64,000 nucleotides of DNA, from positions 1 to 64,000 of the forward strand of contig CAWFEX010000014.1 of NCBI GenBank assembly GCA_963814955.1, given 5' to 3'. Shown here one piece after another: positions 17,349-25,830 of this stretch. The position numbers and the translations under genes were made by a program. Source of the stretch: DATCJA01 sp963814955. Its GTDB lineage: Bacteria; Acidobacteriota; Vicinamibacteria; Vicinamibacterales; UBA2999. The number at the start of each line of letters is the position of its first letter. The stretch's first letter is position 1. Under the pieces are notes generated by a model that worked only from the letters and a program-made list of their open reading frames with translations, was not told the DNA's origin and did not search any database.

Positions 17349-19460
17349 TCACAGTGCGCGGAGCTGCGCTTCGAGCTCCTCCGCCGACGTGGCGGGCGTC
17401 TCGCACGCGAAATCACGGCATACATACGCGGTGGCTTGACCGTTGCGGGCGCGAAGCGCCTCGGTCCAGGGCAGCAGTCGCGACAAGGCCGCGCGGTGCG
17501 AATCGGCGATCGGAACGACGACCGCAGACGGCAGATAGTGGCCGCGCACGGCAGACTCGAGTGCGCTGGCCCGTGAATTGTCGCGATTTCCAACGATCAT
17601 GACTTGTGGAACGCCGAGGTAATGCGTCGACAGCGCCGCCTGCATCATCGGAACCACACGACCCGCCGACATGCCTCCTTCGAAAGCAGCGAACGTGCGC
17701 TCTATCTTTTCCACCATCGCCGCATCGCCCGTCAGATGCGACATTGTCAACAGGTTCAACACCGCCACCGAACTGGCGGCCGGCTCCGCACCGTCGTATT
17801 CTTCTTTGAGGCGCAGCAGCACCGACGGATCGCTGCCGGTGGTGCTGTACCACCCACCGCCGACCGGATCCCAGAACAGCTCGTCGAGGCGCTGTTGAAG
17901 TGTGAGCGCCCACTCCAGCCACGACGGATCGCCATCGGCCTGAAACAGCTCGAGAAGACCGAAGATCAAACAGGCGTAATCTTCGGCATACCCGTCCACG
18001 CCGGCATCGTCATTCCTGAAACGTCGCAGCAGTATTCGCGTGTCGGCCTTCCACAGGTGCGACCGGATGAAGCTGGCGGCCCGCCCTGCAATCTCGACGT
18101 AGCCGGACCCGTGTTCAAGCACCCGGCCGGCACGCGCGAATGCGGCAATCATCAGGCCGTTCCACGCGGTCAGCACCTTGTCGTCCAGGTGCGGTCGCGG
18201 CCGCCTCGATCGGACATCCAGCAGCGTGGCCCGCGCGCGCGTCAGAGCGGCCGCAACGTTCTGAGCAGGTGATCCCGCAACCGCCGCGATCTCGTCGACC
18301 GAGCGCGCGGTATACAGCAGGTTCTGATGCGTAAACTCGTTCTGCGGATCGAGTGGCGCGTTGCCATCCGGAAGAACCCCGTAGCGGATACGAAAAATCC
18401 CCGCCTCATCCCCGAGGGCGTCAGCAATCTCCTCATCGCGCCAGACGTAAAACGCGCCCTCGCGCTTGTGGGGCGAAGGGTCATGCATATGCTCGGGCGG
18501 CACGCTGTCGGCGTCCTCGGCCGAATAAAACCCGCCGGCGGGATGCATGAGGTCGCGACGGACGTACTCGAGCGTGTCGGCCGCGACGTCTGAAAAGAAC
18601 GGATCGCGGGTGAGCTGCGCCGCCTCGAGGTAGGCGAGCACGAGTTGCGCCTGGTCGTACAGCATTTTTTCGAAATGAGGTACACGCCAATCAGCGTCGA
18701 CCGAATAGCGATGAAAGCCGCCGCCTATGTGGTCGCGCATGCCCCCCAGCGCCATCGCCCGGAGCGTGGTCAGCGCCATGTCCTTCGGCTCCGCAGCGCC
18801 CGTCCGTATGTGCTCGCGCAGCAGGAACAGCAGCTCGCTCGGACGCGGAAACTTCGTGCCCGTGCCAAAACCGCCGCGCCGGCGATCGAACGCGCCCGCA
18901 AACTGGCGGACAGCCGCATCCAGCACGGTCCTGTCCGGGATGCCACTCCCGCCGGCGCCTCCGACCGATCGCAGGCGCTCGACGATGGAGTTTGCCGAGT
19001 GCTCAACCTTCCCGCGCTCCTCGCGCCAGACCCGCGCGATTTCCTCGAGAACTTCAGCAAACCCTGGTCTTCCCCACCGCGACGTCGGTGGGAAATAGGT
19101 GCCGCCATAAAACGGTTCGAGAGACGGCGTCAGCCACACACTCATCGGCCAACCGCCAGACCCGGTCGTTATCTGGACGAATGTCATGTAGACGCGGTCC
19201 ACGTCCGGTCGTTCCTCGCGATCGACTTTGATCGAGACGAAGTGCTCGTTGAGGACGGCGGCAAGTGCGGCGTTCTCGAAGCTTTCGTGCTCCATCACAT
19301 GGCACCAGTGGCATGTCGAGTAGCCGACCGACAGAAAGATCGGCTTGTCTTCGCGGCGCGCTTTGTCGAACGCCGCGTCGCCCCACGGATACCAGTCGAC
19401 GGGATTGTCTTTGTGCTGGAGGAGGTATGGACTCTGTTCGAAGGCCAGGCGGTTGGACAT
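17349..19460 (-). CDS. YyaL/SSP411-type thioredoxin-domain protein
   Basis: At 703 residues this matches the usual length of the DUF255 (YyaL) family. The N-terminal thioredoxin-like domain has the CxxC motif in 'YSTCHWCHVMEHESFEN' and the family opener 'SPYLLQHKDNPVDWYPWG'. The rest is an (alpha/alpha)6-barrel-like region with 'FPRPSELLFLLREH', 'GGGFHRYSVDADWRVPHFEK' and 'AYVCRDFACETPA' near the end. Its biochemical role is not settled. The start at 19460 is set by the conserved 'MSNRLAFEQSPYLL'; the longer in-frame extension runs into the neighbouring gene. It follows the M48 protease by 25 bp, suggesting one operon. Confidence 0.9.
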   Translation of the reverse strand: MSNRLAFEQSPYLLQHKDNPVDWYPWGDAAFDKARREDKPIFLSVGYSTCHWCHVMEHESFENAALAAVLNEHFVSIKVDREERPDVDRVYMTFVQITTGSGGWPMSVWLTPSLEPFYGGTYFPPTSRWGRPGFAEVLEEIARVWREERGKVEHSANSIVERLRSVGGAGGSGIPDRTVLDAAVRQFAGAFDRRRGGFGTGTKFPRPSELLFLLREHIRTGAAEPKDMALTTLRAMALGGMRDHIGGGFHRYSVDADWRVPHFEKMLYDQAQLVLAYLEAAQLTRDPFFSDVAADTLEYVRRDLMHPAGGFYSAEDADSVPPEHMHDPSPHKREGAFYVWRDEEIADALGDEAGIFRIRYGVLPDGNAPLDPQNEFTHQNLLYTARSVDEIAAVAGSPAQNVAAALTRARATLLDVRSRRPRPHLDDKVLTAWNGLMIAAFARAGRVLEHGSGYVEIAGRAASFIRSHLWKADTRILLRRFRNDDAGVDGYAEDYACLIFGLLELFQADGDPSWLEWALTLQQRLDELFWDPVGGGWYSTTGSDPSVLLRLKEEYDGAEPAASSVAVLNLLTMSHLTGDAAMVEKIERTFAAFEGGMSAGRVVPMMQAALSTHYLGVPQVMIVGNRDNSRASALESAVRGHYLPSAVVVPIADSHRAALSRLLPWTEALRARNGQATAYVCRDFACETPATSAEELEAQLRAL

Positions 19461-19485
19461 GGAAAGGTGTTTGAGAGTCTGGCAA

Positions 19486-20304
19486 TTATTGCTGCGGCAT
19501 CGCACGCGGAGGCGCCATCCGCTGGAGCCGAGCTTTGATCGTCTGGAACTGTCGCGTGTCTCGTGTTCCGCCAGGACGGCGCGCGACCTCGTCGCGCAGC
19601 CGCCCGATTCGATCCTGTGGTGACGGATGGCTGGAAAAAAAGACTTCGACACTGCCCGGGTTGCGGCGCGCCTCGGCCTGGAGAATCTCGAAGAGCTCCA
19701 CCATCCCACGCCCGTCCCAGCCGGCGCGGCGCATCAGCTGCAGGCCCACTTGATCGGCCTCGCGCTCATCGTCACGGCTGAACTTCATGAAGATGCCATT
19801 CGTGAGAAAAGCGGCGGCCGCCTGTGCGGCGTTGCCGCCCCCGCCGTTGCCAAGGAACGCCCCCAGCAATCCCAATCCAAGATTCGCCATGATGCCTTTC
19901 GTGAGCTGGCTTGCCGCGTGGCGCTGCGCAATGTGCGCCACTTCATGTCCCAGCACGCCAGCCACTTGTGATTCGTTGGTGGCCGCGTGAAGCACGCCTC
20001 GATGGACCCACACCGGGCCCCCGGGAAGCGCAAACGCGTTGATCTCGCGATAGTCCGCCATCGAGAAGCTATACGGGTATTTCGGGCCGGCCGCCTGCCG
20101 TGCCAGCCGCTGTCCGATGCCGCGGATGTAGGCGGTTACATCCGCGTCGCGGACCTCGGGCACTTCCTTTCGGACCTGCGCATTCGTCTCCTGGCCTATC
20201 TCGATCTCCTGCTGTACGGACACCAAAGAAAATTGGGCCAGCACGCCAGTCGCCGGCGAACAGCACACCGCCAGGATTGCAATGGTGCGAAGACGGCCGT
20301 TCAT
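19486..20304 (-). CDS. M48 family metallopeptidase
   Basis: This 272-residue zinc protease has a signal peptide ('IAILAVCCSPATGVLAQ') and so is periplasmic or membrane-attached. The zinc site is complete: 'GVLGHEVAHIAQRHAA' gives HExxH, and 'RDDEREADQVGLQLM' gives the third ligand. The layout is that of BepA/LoiP-type quality-control proteases acting on envelope proteins. The start overlaps the stop of the upstream YihY gene by 4 bases (ATGA type), indicating translational coupling, and the YyaL gene follows closely. Confidence 0.92.
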   Translation of the reverse strand: MNGRLRTIAILAVCCSPATGVLAQFSLVSVQQEIEIGQETNAQVRKEVPEVRDADVTAYIRGIGQRLARQAAGPKYPYSFSMADYREINAFALPGGPVWVHRGVLHAATNESQVAGVLGHEVAHIAQRHAASQLTKGIMANLGLGLLGAFLGNGGGGNAAQAAAAFLTNGIFMKFSRDDEREADQVGLQLMRRAGWDGRGMVELFEILQAEARRNPGSVEVFFSSHPSPQDRIGRLRDEVARRPGGTRDTRQFQTIKARLQRMAPPRAMPQQ

Positions 20305-21203
20305 ACCCGTGGGGCCGGCGCTGCCGGCATCTCATCTGGTCGACGCCGGCGCAGACGCGCGTACGCGGCCGTGAATTCCACTCCGAACATCAGGATCACT
20401 GAGGACACATATACCCACAGCAAGAATACGACGACGGCTGCCACCGATCCGTGTATGAGATTCAGGCGGGTGCTCCGACCGATGTACCACGAGAACCCGC
20501 TGAACGCGAGGCGCCACAGCACACCGGTGAGGACCGCGCCCACCCACACATCGCGAAACCGGGTCTTGGCGTTCGGGATGAAGTAATAGATCAAGCCGAC
20601 CGCGAGAATGAGAAGGATGGTCGCCGAGTAGGTTACTGTCAACGACTGCAGGGCTTGCAGCCAGCTGAAACGCGCCAGCATCACTCCGAACCACGACGCT
20701 TCCGCGATTTCAACCGCGCTCACCAGAAACAGCGCAACAATCAGCACCCCCCCGCTCGCCACGAGCATGACGAACGACACCAGCCTGTGCTTCAGGAAGC
20801 TGCGCTGCTTCTCCACGCCCCACGCTTCGTTAACGGCGCTGGTAATGGCTCCGAACACGCCGAGCGACGCCCAGATCAGCGCCAGCGCGCCGCCTACGCC
20901 AACTCTGACACGCGTTGCAGTGAATGCTTCCAACTGCGTGCTGACGAAATCAAACTGCGTCGGGAAGTAGCGGAACACGAACGTCAGCACCGCCAGGCGG
21001 TCGGCGTCGTCGGCCGTCACCGAACCCAGAATCGAGATACAGAGCAGCAGAAACGGAAAGAGCGAGAGGAGAGCGTAATAGGCGATCGAGGCGGCGTGCG
21101 TGAGGTCGTTGCCGTTTATCAGTCGTATAAAACCACGCCAGGCCGCGACGCCAGAAAAGCGAAGATCCGCCCTCAAGCGGAGCAGTATCCGAGCCAGCGT
21201 CAC
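20301..21203 (-). CDS. YihY/virulence factor BrkB family membrane protein
   Basis: This is a 300-residue inner-membrane protein with about six helices. Family marks are 'NGNDLTHAASIAYYALLSLFPFLLL' in two parts near the N-terminus, 'NEAWGVEKQRSFLKHRL' in the middle, 'YYFIPNAKTRFRDVWVGA', and 'LNLIHGSVAAVVVFLLWVYVSSVILMFG' split across the last helices. The family was once thought to be RNase BN; its real role is unclear, probably membrane transport. It overlaps the downstream M48 gene by 4 bases. It lies downstream of the small YtxH-type genes on the same strand. Confidence 0.9.
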   Translation of the reverse strand: MTLARILLRLRADLRFSGVAAWRGFIRLINGNDLTHAASIAYYALLSLFPFLLLCISILGSVTADDADRLAVLTFVFRYFPTQFDFVSTQLEAFTATRVRVGVGGALALIWASLGVFGAITSAVNEAWGVEKQRSFLKHRLVSFVMLVASGGVLIVALFLVSAVEIAEASWFGVMLARFSWLQALQSLTVTYSATILLILAVGLIYYFIPNAKTRFRDVWVGAVLTGVLWRLAFSGFSWYIGRSTRLNLIHGSVAAVVVFLLWVYVSSVILMFGVEFTAAYARLRRRRPDEMPAAPAPRV

Positions 21204-21313
21204 GTGGTGATTATTAGCGGAAACCTGAAAGTTTCCGTCTACCGGGCAGTTCTACCGCACGGTTGGGTGCAGTAAGGTAGCCGGAAGCCTTCCGCATTCG
21301 CGCGAAAGGGTAG

Positions 21314-21335
21314 CCGGAGGCCTTCAGGCCTCCGG
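21314..21335. repeat. Intergenic palindrome, 10-bp arms
   Basis: CCGGAGGCCT, loop TC, AGGCCTCCGG. An imperfect relative with a GGTAGCCGGA opening lies about 30 bp to the left. It is placed between the YtxH and YihY genes. Confidence 0.7.
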
Positions 21336-21356
21336 ATTCTCACGCAACGAATCGCC

Positions 21357-21743
21357 TTACGACCGGCCGTAATCGCTTCCGGGGGTGTTGCCGCCGAAAG
21401 ACCCGGGCGTGCTCGACGACCCGCCGGTGTAGTTACTGCCGGTGTTCGTACCGGCGTAGCCGCGCACTTCTTCGGCGCCACGCTCCACCGCGGTGCGAGC
21501 CTGATTCACCATGTCGCGGCCGCGTTCGGCCCACGTGTTCGCGGTTTCCGATGCGCGCCGATACTGTTCGCCCGCTTTCGTGCCCAGGTTTCTGGCCTGC
21601 TCGCCGAGCTGGCCACGCAGGTCTGAGCCGGACCTCGGCGCGAGCAGCATTCCCAGGCCGGCGCCGAGAACCGCTCCTGTCAGCAGCCCCATCATGAAGC
21701 CGCCGGCTGGTTCGGAGTTGTAACGATCGTAGCTGTCCGACAT
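21357..21743 (-). CDS. YtxH-domain protein
   Basis: This is a 128-residue small stress-type protein. A glycine-rich membrane helix ('GGFMMGLLTGAVLGAGLGML') is followed by the YtxH signature 'LAPRSGSDLRGQLGEQ', a long charged amphipathic helix ('AGEQYRRASETANTWAERG'), and a low-complexity Gly/Ser/Thr tail. Proteins of this family attach to the membrane and appear in stress responses, with no known enzyme activity. The start at 21743 (MSDSYDRYNS) is chosen over an upstream in-frame Met because GGGGGA lies at the right distance. Confidence 0.85.
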   Translation of the reverse strand: MSDSYDRYNSEPAGGFMMGLLTGAVLGAGLGMLLAPRSGSDLRGQLGEQARNLGTKAGEQYRRASETANTWAERGRDMVNQARTAVERGAEEVRGYAGTNTGSNYTGGSSSTPGSFGGNTPGSDYGRS

Positions 21744-21831
21744 CTGATCCTCCCCCTGACAAGACAAGTCCCAAATCACAGGTCACAAGGCGCAACGCCC
21801 CAGGCACGAAGCACCGGGTGCCACGCACTAC

Positions 21832-22095
21832 TCAATGCGAAGTGCTGCCGCTCGATGGATACTGGCTGTGGCTTGCCTTGAAATCCGCCATTGCGCGCAT
21901 GCCTTCGTTGGCCAGATCCCCTACCTTCGCGATCGTCGACTGAAATCGTGTGAACTCTCGCCGAAAGTCGTCAATGGCCGGTTCGAGACGCTCGCGCACA
22001 CCTCGACCGCGCTCGGTAAAGAACAGATACGCCGCGACGGCGCCGCACACTGCACCCAATGCCGCACCACACACCATCCGAGACTGATCGTTCAC
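21832..22095 (-). CDS. Small YtxH-like membrane-anchored protein
   Basis: The product is about 87 residues from a GTG start preceded by a strong GGAGGA site. Longer in-frame readings to 22227 lack a ribosome-binding site. One helix 'GAALGAVCGAVAAYLFF' is followed by 'TERGRGVRERLEPAIDDF' and an amphipathic helix. The layout mirrors the neighbouring YtxH-domain gene, so the two may work together in envelope stress. There is no catalytic motif. Confidence 0.75.
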   Translation of the reverse strand: MNDQSRMVCGAALGAVCGAVAAYLFFTERGRGVRERLEPAIDDFRREFTRFQSTIAKVGDLANEGMRAMADFKASHSQYPSSGSTSH

Positions 22096-22321
22096 ACGTC
22101 CTCCTTCCTGCCGACCGCAGAAGGCGTCGCTCCAACGACGGACCCTCAGCGGTATGGAGTGTTCCAAAATGAGTGCCATGCCACGCGCCGCCGCATTCGT
22201 GCTCTCGGCGACGTCCGGACAGGCCACTGGGGGATGTTACGCTCGGCTGGGGAAACTGAACCGTACCGCGATTGGCTTGAGGCCCGAGGCACCCTGAGCC
22301 CTGGGGCCCTGCCCTGGCCCT

Positions 22322-23752
22322 TCAGTGGCTCGCCTGTCCAGCAGCGGCCGCACGCTGCTGGGCACGCTGATCCTGGATGTCATGCTTCTTCATCTTGCTA
22401 TAGAGGGTGGGACGATACAGACCGAGGATCTGCGCGGCCTCCTGCTTGTTCCAGTTCGTCCGCTGCAGCGTCTGAAGGATGGCCATCTTCTCGATTTCCG
22501 CGAGCGTCCGGTGCGGTGGAATCGTGAACTCCTGCGGCGGGGCGCCTTCCTCGCGGATGGCCTCAGGCAGGTCGATGGGCTGAATTTCCCCAGTCTTGCT
22601 CACGAGAACCGCACGCTCGATGGCATTTTCCAGCTCTCGGACGTTTCCCGGCCAGCGGTTGCGGATGAGCAAGTGGTACGCCGCAGGCGAAATCGAACGA
22701 ACGTTTTTCTGATACCGCTCGTTGAAGCGCGAAAGGAAGTGCGTGCAGAGGAGCGGAATGTCCTCGGTGCGCTCACGAAGCGGCGGCACCCGCAGAGTGA
22801 TCGTGTTGATCCTGAAATACAGGTCTTCCCGTAGCTTTCCTTCACGAAGCGCCACGTCCAGCTCGATATTTGTGGCGCAAATCAGTCTGAAATCTACGTG
22901 GACCAGGCGATCGCTGCCGATTGGGCGGTACTCGCGTTCCTGCAGCACACGCAGCAGCTTCGTCTGCAGGTAAGGGGGCATCTCCCCGATCTCGTCGAGG
23001 AGAAGCGACCCGCCTTCAGCCATCTCGAACAGCCCGATCTTGTCGATATGTGCGCCTGTAAACGACCCTTTCTTGTAACCGAACAGCTCACTTTCAATGA
23101 GGTCCTTCGGGATCGCCGCGCAGTTGATTTTGATGAAGGGTCCCTTCACGCGGTTCGAGTTGAAGTGAATCGCGTTGGTAATGAGCTCCTTTCCTGTGCC
23201 GTTCTCACCCTGAATCAGGATGTTTGCATCGCTCGCAGCGACGCTTTCCACGAGTTCGAACAGCTCCTTCATCTTCTTGCTTTGTCCAACGATGTTGGCA
23301 AAGCTGTACTGGCTGCGAACCTGCTCCTTGAGCTGCCTGTGCTCCGCTCGAGCCTGCGTCTGCTCGATCGCACGCCGGATGAGGTCGATCAACCCATCCT
23401 GGGTGACCGGCTTTTCAAGGAAGAAAAAGGCGCCTGCCTGCCCGGCCTCGACGGCGCGTGCAAGGGTCCCCTGACCGCTGATGATGATTACCTCTGGACC
23501 GACATCGATTTCTTTCAGCCGGCGGAGCAACGCAATTCCATCGAGGTCCGGCAGCATCAGGTCCGTGACGACCACGTCGGGACGCCACTGCTTGAAGATC
23601 TCCTCCCCGCGAGTACCGATGAGTGCCGTTCGGACTTCGTAGCCCTCAGCTTCGATGACCATCTTTAGCCATTCGGTCATCGCAGGCTCGTCATCGATGG
23701 CGAGTACGCGGCGGCGTTTTTTGTTCCCGGAAAGATAAGCGGAAGTCGACAT
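22322..23752 (-). CDS. Sigma-54-dependent response regulator (NtrC type)
   Basis: This 476-residue transcription activator starts with a receiver domain (about residues 14-130) with acidic pocket 'AIDDEPA', phospho-acceptor Asp64 in 'VVVTDLMLPDLDG' and Lys in 'FFFLEKPVTQDG'. The AAA+ domain follows, with Walker A at 182-189 ('GENGTGKE'), the sigma-54 contact loop 'GSFTGA' (229-234) and Walker B 'LLLDEIGEM'. It ends with a Fis-type helix-turn-helix ('WNKQEAAQILGLYRPTLYSK'). It would turn on RpoN promoters when phosphorylated. No histidine kinase is adjacent, so its partner is elsewhere. Confidence 0.93.
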   Translation of the reverse strand: MSTSAYLSGNKKRRRVLAIDDEPAMTEWLKMVIEAEGYEVRTALIGTRGEEIFKQWRPDVVVTDLMLPDLDGIALLRRLKEIDVGPEVIIISGQGTLARAVEAGQAGAFFFLEKPVTQDGLIDLIRRAIEQTQARAEHRQLKEQVRSQYSFANIVGQSKKMKELFELVESVAASDANILIQGENGTGKELITNAIHFNSNRVKGPFIKINCAAIPKDLIESELFGYKKGSFTGAHIDKIGLFEMAEGGSLLLDEIGEMPPYLQTKLLRVLQEREYRPIGSDRLVHVDFRLICATNIELDVALREGKLREDLYFRINTITLRVPPLRERTEDIPLLCTHFLSRFNERYQKNVRSISPAAYHLLIRNRWPGNVRELENAIERAVLVSKTGEIQPIDLPEAIREEGAPPQEFTIPPHRTLAEIEKMAILQTLQRTNWNKQEAAQILGLYRPTLYSKMKKHDIQDQRAQQRAAAAGQASH

Positions 23753-23884
23753 GTCGGTATTACTCAGCAGGAGAGTTGTGGTCGCTGGTGAGCGTTCTCA
23801 AATCATACAGTACGAGGTTCATTGTAGAAAAAGTTTACAGAGTGTACACGATACATACAGACGAGGTTCCAATGAATCTGGTCC

Positions 23885-23890
23885 TATAAT
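23885..23890 (+). promoter_or_regulatory. Possible -10 box (TATAAT)
   Basis: A perfect TATAAT lies right before the zinc-ribbon gene. If used, transcription would begin near 23897, making the ATG at 23898 a leaderless start. No convincing -35 hexamer lies 17 bp upstream. Confidence 0.3.
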
Positions 23891-24101
23891 GCCCGCGATG
23901 CGCGACGACAAAGGAGCATCAGCCCCCTCGCGAGCACGCGACGGGGCACCTCAGGCCCCCGCTTCGGCAACACCGGCACCTTCGGCCTGTGGCGAGGATC
24001 CGGTGCCCTGTGAGCGTTGTGGAAGAGCCGGCATGTATCGAATGCATGCCGTGTGGCGCTGTCCCGCGTGCGGCTTCAAGACCGACTGTTGCGGATGGTG
24101 A
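23889..24101 (+). CDS. Small zinc-ribbon protein
   Basis: This protein of about 70 residues has an Ala/Pro-rich N-terminus and a compact C-terminal zinc ribbon: 'CERCGRAGMYRMHAVWRCPACGFKTDCCGW' read in two halves gives CxxC...CxxC plus an extra CC pair. Such ribbons usually bind one zinc and contact nucleic acid or protein. The start could be 23889 or 23898; a TATAAT overlaps the first. The carboxylase operon begins about 120 bp downstream on the same strand. Confidence 0.6.
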   Translation: MPAMRDDKGASAPSRARDGAPQAPASATPAPSACGEDPVPCERCGRAGMYRMHAVWRCPACGFKTDCCGW

Positions 24102-24219
24102 CCCCCCTGGGCGTCGCGCTCTCGTGCCCTCAGCGAGAAGCCTCGGCGAGGCCTCGCCGTGGCTCGCCAGAAACGATCAGCGGCGAGCGAAGGCGGGACC
24201 GAACGACTCCAGCGACGAC

Positions 24220-25827
24220 ATGTATCGCCTAAGCAGCCACATCCGCACGAATTCCTCGGAATTCATCGACAACCACGCGCGGATGACCGGACTTCTCAAG
24301 CAACTCCGCGACCGCACGAGCGTGTGCCGTCAGGGTGGGGGGCCAAAATACCTGGAACGCCACAGACAGCAGGGAAAACTGCCGGTTCGAGAGCGGATTG
24401 ACCTCCTGCTCGATCCAGGCTCGCCGTTTCTGGAGCTGTCGCCGCTCGCAGCTTGGGGGTTGTACGAGAACGACGCTCCGGGGGCCGGCATCGTGACCGG
24501 AATTGGGCGCGTCTCGGGGCGTGAATCGATGGTCGTGGCCAACGACGCCACCGTAAAGGGGGGCACGTACTACCCGATTACGGTAAAAAAGCACCTTCGG
24601 GCACAGCAGATCGCCCTCGAGAACCGGCTGCCGTGCGTGTACCTGGTGGATTCCGGCGGCGCCTTCCTGCCCCTGCAGGCTGAGGTGTTCCCCGACAAGG
24701 ACCATTTCGGCCGGATCTTTTTCAATCAGGCCCGCATGTCTGCCGAAGGCATTCCCCAGATCGCCGTCGTCATGGGGTCGTGCACCGCCGGGGGAGCGTA
24801 CGTGCCCGCCATGTCCGACGAGACCGTCATCGTGAAAGGGACCGGAACAATTTTTCTGGGCGGCCCTCCGCTGGTCAAAGCTGCCACCGGCGAAGAAGTG
24901 TCAGCCGAAGAGCTGGGCGGCGCCGACGTCCATACTCGTTTCTCCGGCGTCGCAGACTATCTGGCCGAAGACGATGCGCACGCGATCGGGCTGACGCGGA
25001 CGATTGCCTCGACGCTGGCCACACGGAAGGCTGTGCCCGCCGACATCACGTCACCTGAAGATCCGGCGTACGACCCGACGGAGATTTACGGCATCGTCAA
25101 TGCGGACGTGCGAAAACCGTATGACGTACGTGAGGTCATCGCGCGGCTCGTGGATGGTTCCCGGTTCGACGAGTTCAAGGAGCGCTATGCGCCAACCATC
25201 GTGACGGGATTCGCACGGCTCCACGGGTTCCTCATCGGCATCGTCGCCAACAACGGCGTGCTGTTTTCCGAGTCGGCGCTCAAAGCAACCCACTTCATCG
25301 AGCTGTGCAACCAACGGGGCATTCCGCTCGTCTTCCTGCAGAACATCACCGGATTCATCGTCGGGCGCCAGTACGAGCGTGGCGGCATCGCAAAAGATGG
25401 GGCCAAGATGGTCCATGCCGTCGCCAATTCAGTGGTGCCGAAGTTCACCGTCGTTGTGGGCGGCTCGTTCGGTGCAGGCAATTACGCCATGTGCGGTCGC
25501 GCCTACGAACCGCGCCTGCTCTGGCTGTGGCCGAACGCCCGCGTGTCGGTGATGGGCGGCGAGCAGGCGGCGACCGTGCTGGCAACCGTCAAACGGGAGC
25601 AGCTTGCACGCGAGGAGAAGACCCTGACCGAAAGCGAGGAGGAAGCGATTCGACGGCCGATTCTCGAAAAGTACGAGATGGAAGGATCGCCGTATTACTC
25701 CACCGCGCGCCTCTGGGACGACGGGATTCTGGATCCTGCACAGACAAGGGAAGCGCTCGCGCTCGGTGTTTCCGCGGCGTTCAACGCACCCATTCCGGCA
25801 CCGAAGTACGGCGTCTTCCGAATGTGA
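24220..25827 (+). CDS. Acyl-CoA carboxylase beta subunit (methylcrotonyl-CoA type)
   Basis: This 535-residue carboxyltransferase subunit would transfer carboxyl from carboxy-biotin to an acyl-CoA, most likely 3-methylcrotonyl-CoA in leucine breakdown. Its length and the motifs 'GLYENDAPGAGIVTGIGRV', 'VYLVDSGGAFLPLQAEVFPD', 'SCTAGGAYVPAMSDE' and 'IPLVFLQNITGFIVGRQYE' match the methylcrotonyl branch better than the propionyl or acetyl branches. The start at 24220 gives the family's usual N-terminus. Three bases separate it from the biotin carboxylase gene. No isovaleryl-CoA dehydrogenase or HMG-CoA lyase is nearby, so the substrate is probable, not certain. Confidence 0.9.
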   Translation: MYRLSSHIRTNSSEFIDNHARMTGLLKQLRDRTSVCRQGGGPKYLERHRQQGKLPVRERIDLLLDPGSPFLELSPLAAWGLYENDAPGAGIVTGIGRVSGRESMVVANDATVKGGTYYPITVKKHLRAQQIALENRLPCVYLVDSGGAFLPLQAEVFPDKDHFGRIFFNQARMSAEGIPQIAVVMGSCTAGGAYVPAMSDETVIVKGTGTIFLGGPPLVKAATGEEVSAEELGGADVHTRFSGVADYLAEDDAHAIGLTRTIASTLATRKAVPADITSPEDPAYDPTEIYGIVNADVRKPYDVREVIARLVDGSRFDEFKERYAPTIVTGFARLHGFLIGIVANNGVLFSESALKATHFIELCNQRGIPLVFLQNITGFIVGRQYERGGIAKDGAKMVHAVANSVVPKFTVVVGGSFGAGNYAMCGRAYEPRLLWLWPNARVSVMGGEQAATVLATVKREQLAREEKTLTESEEEAIRRPILEKYEMEGSPYYSTARLWDDGILDPAQTREALALGVSAAFNAPIPAPKYGVFRM

Positions 25828-25830
25828 ACT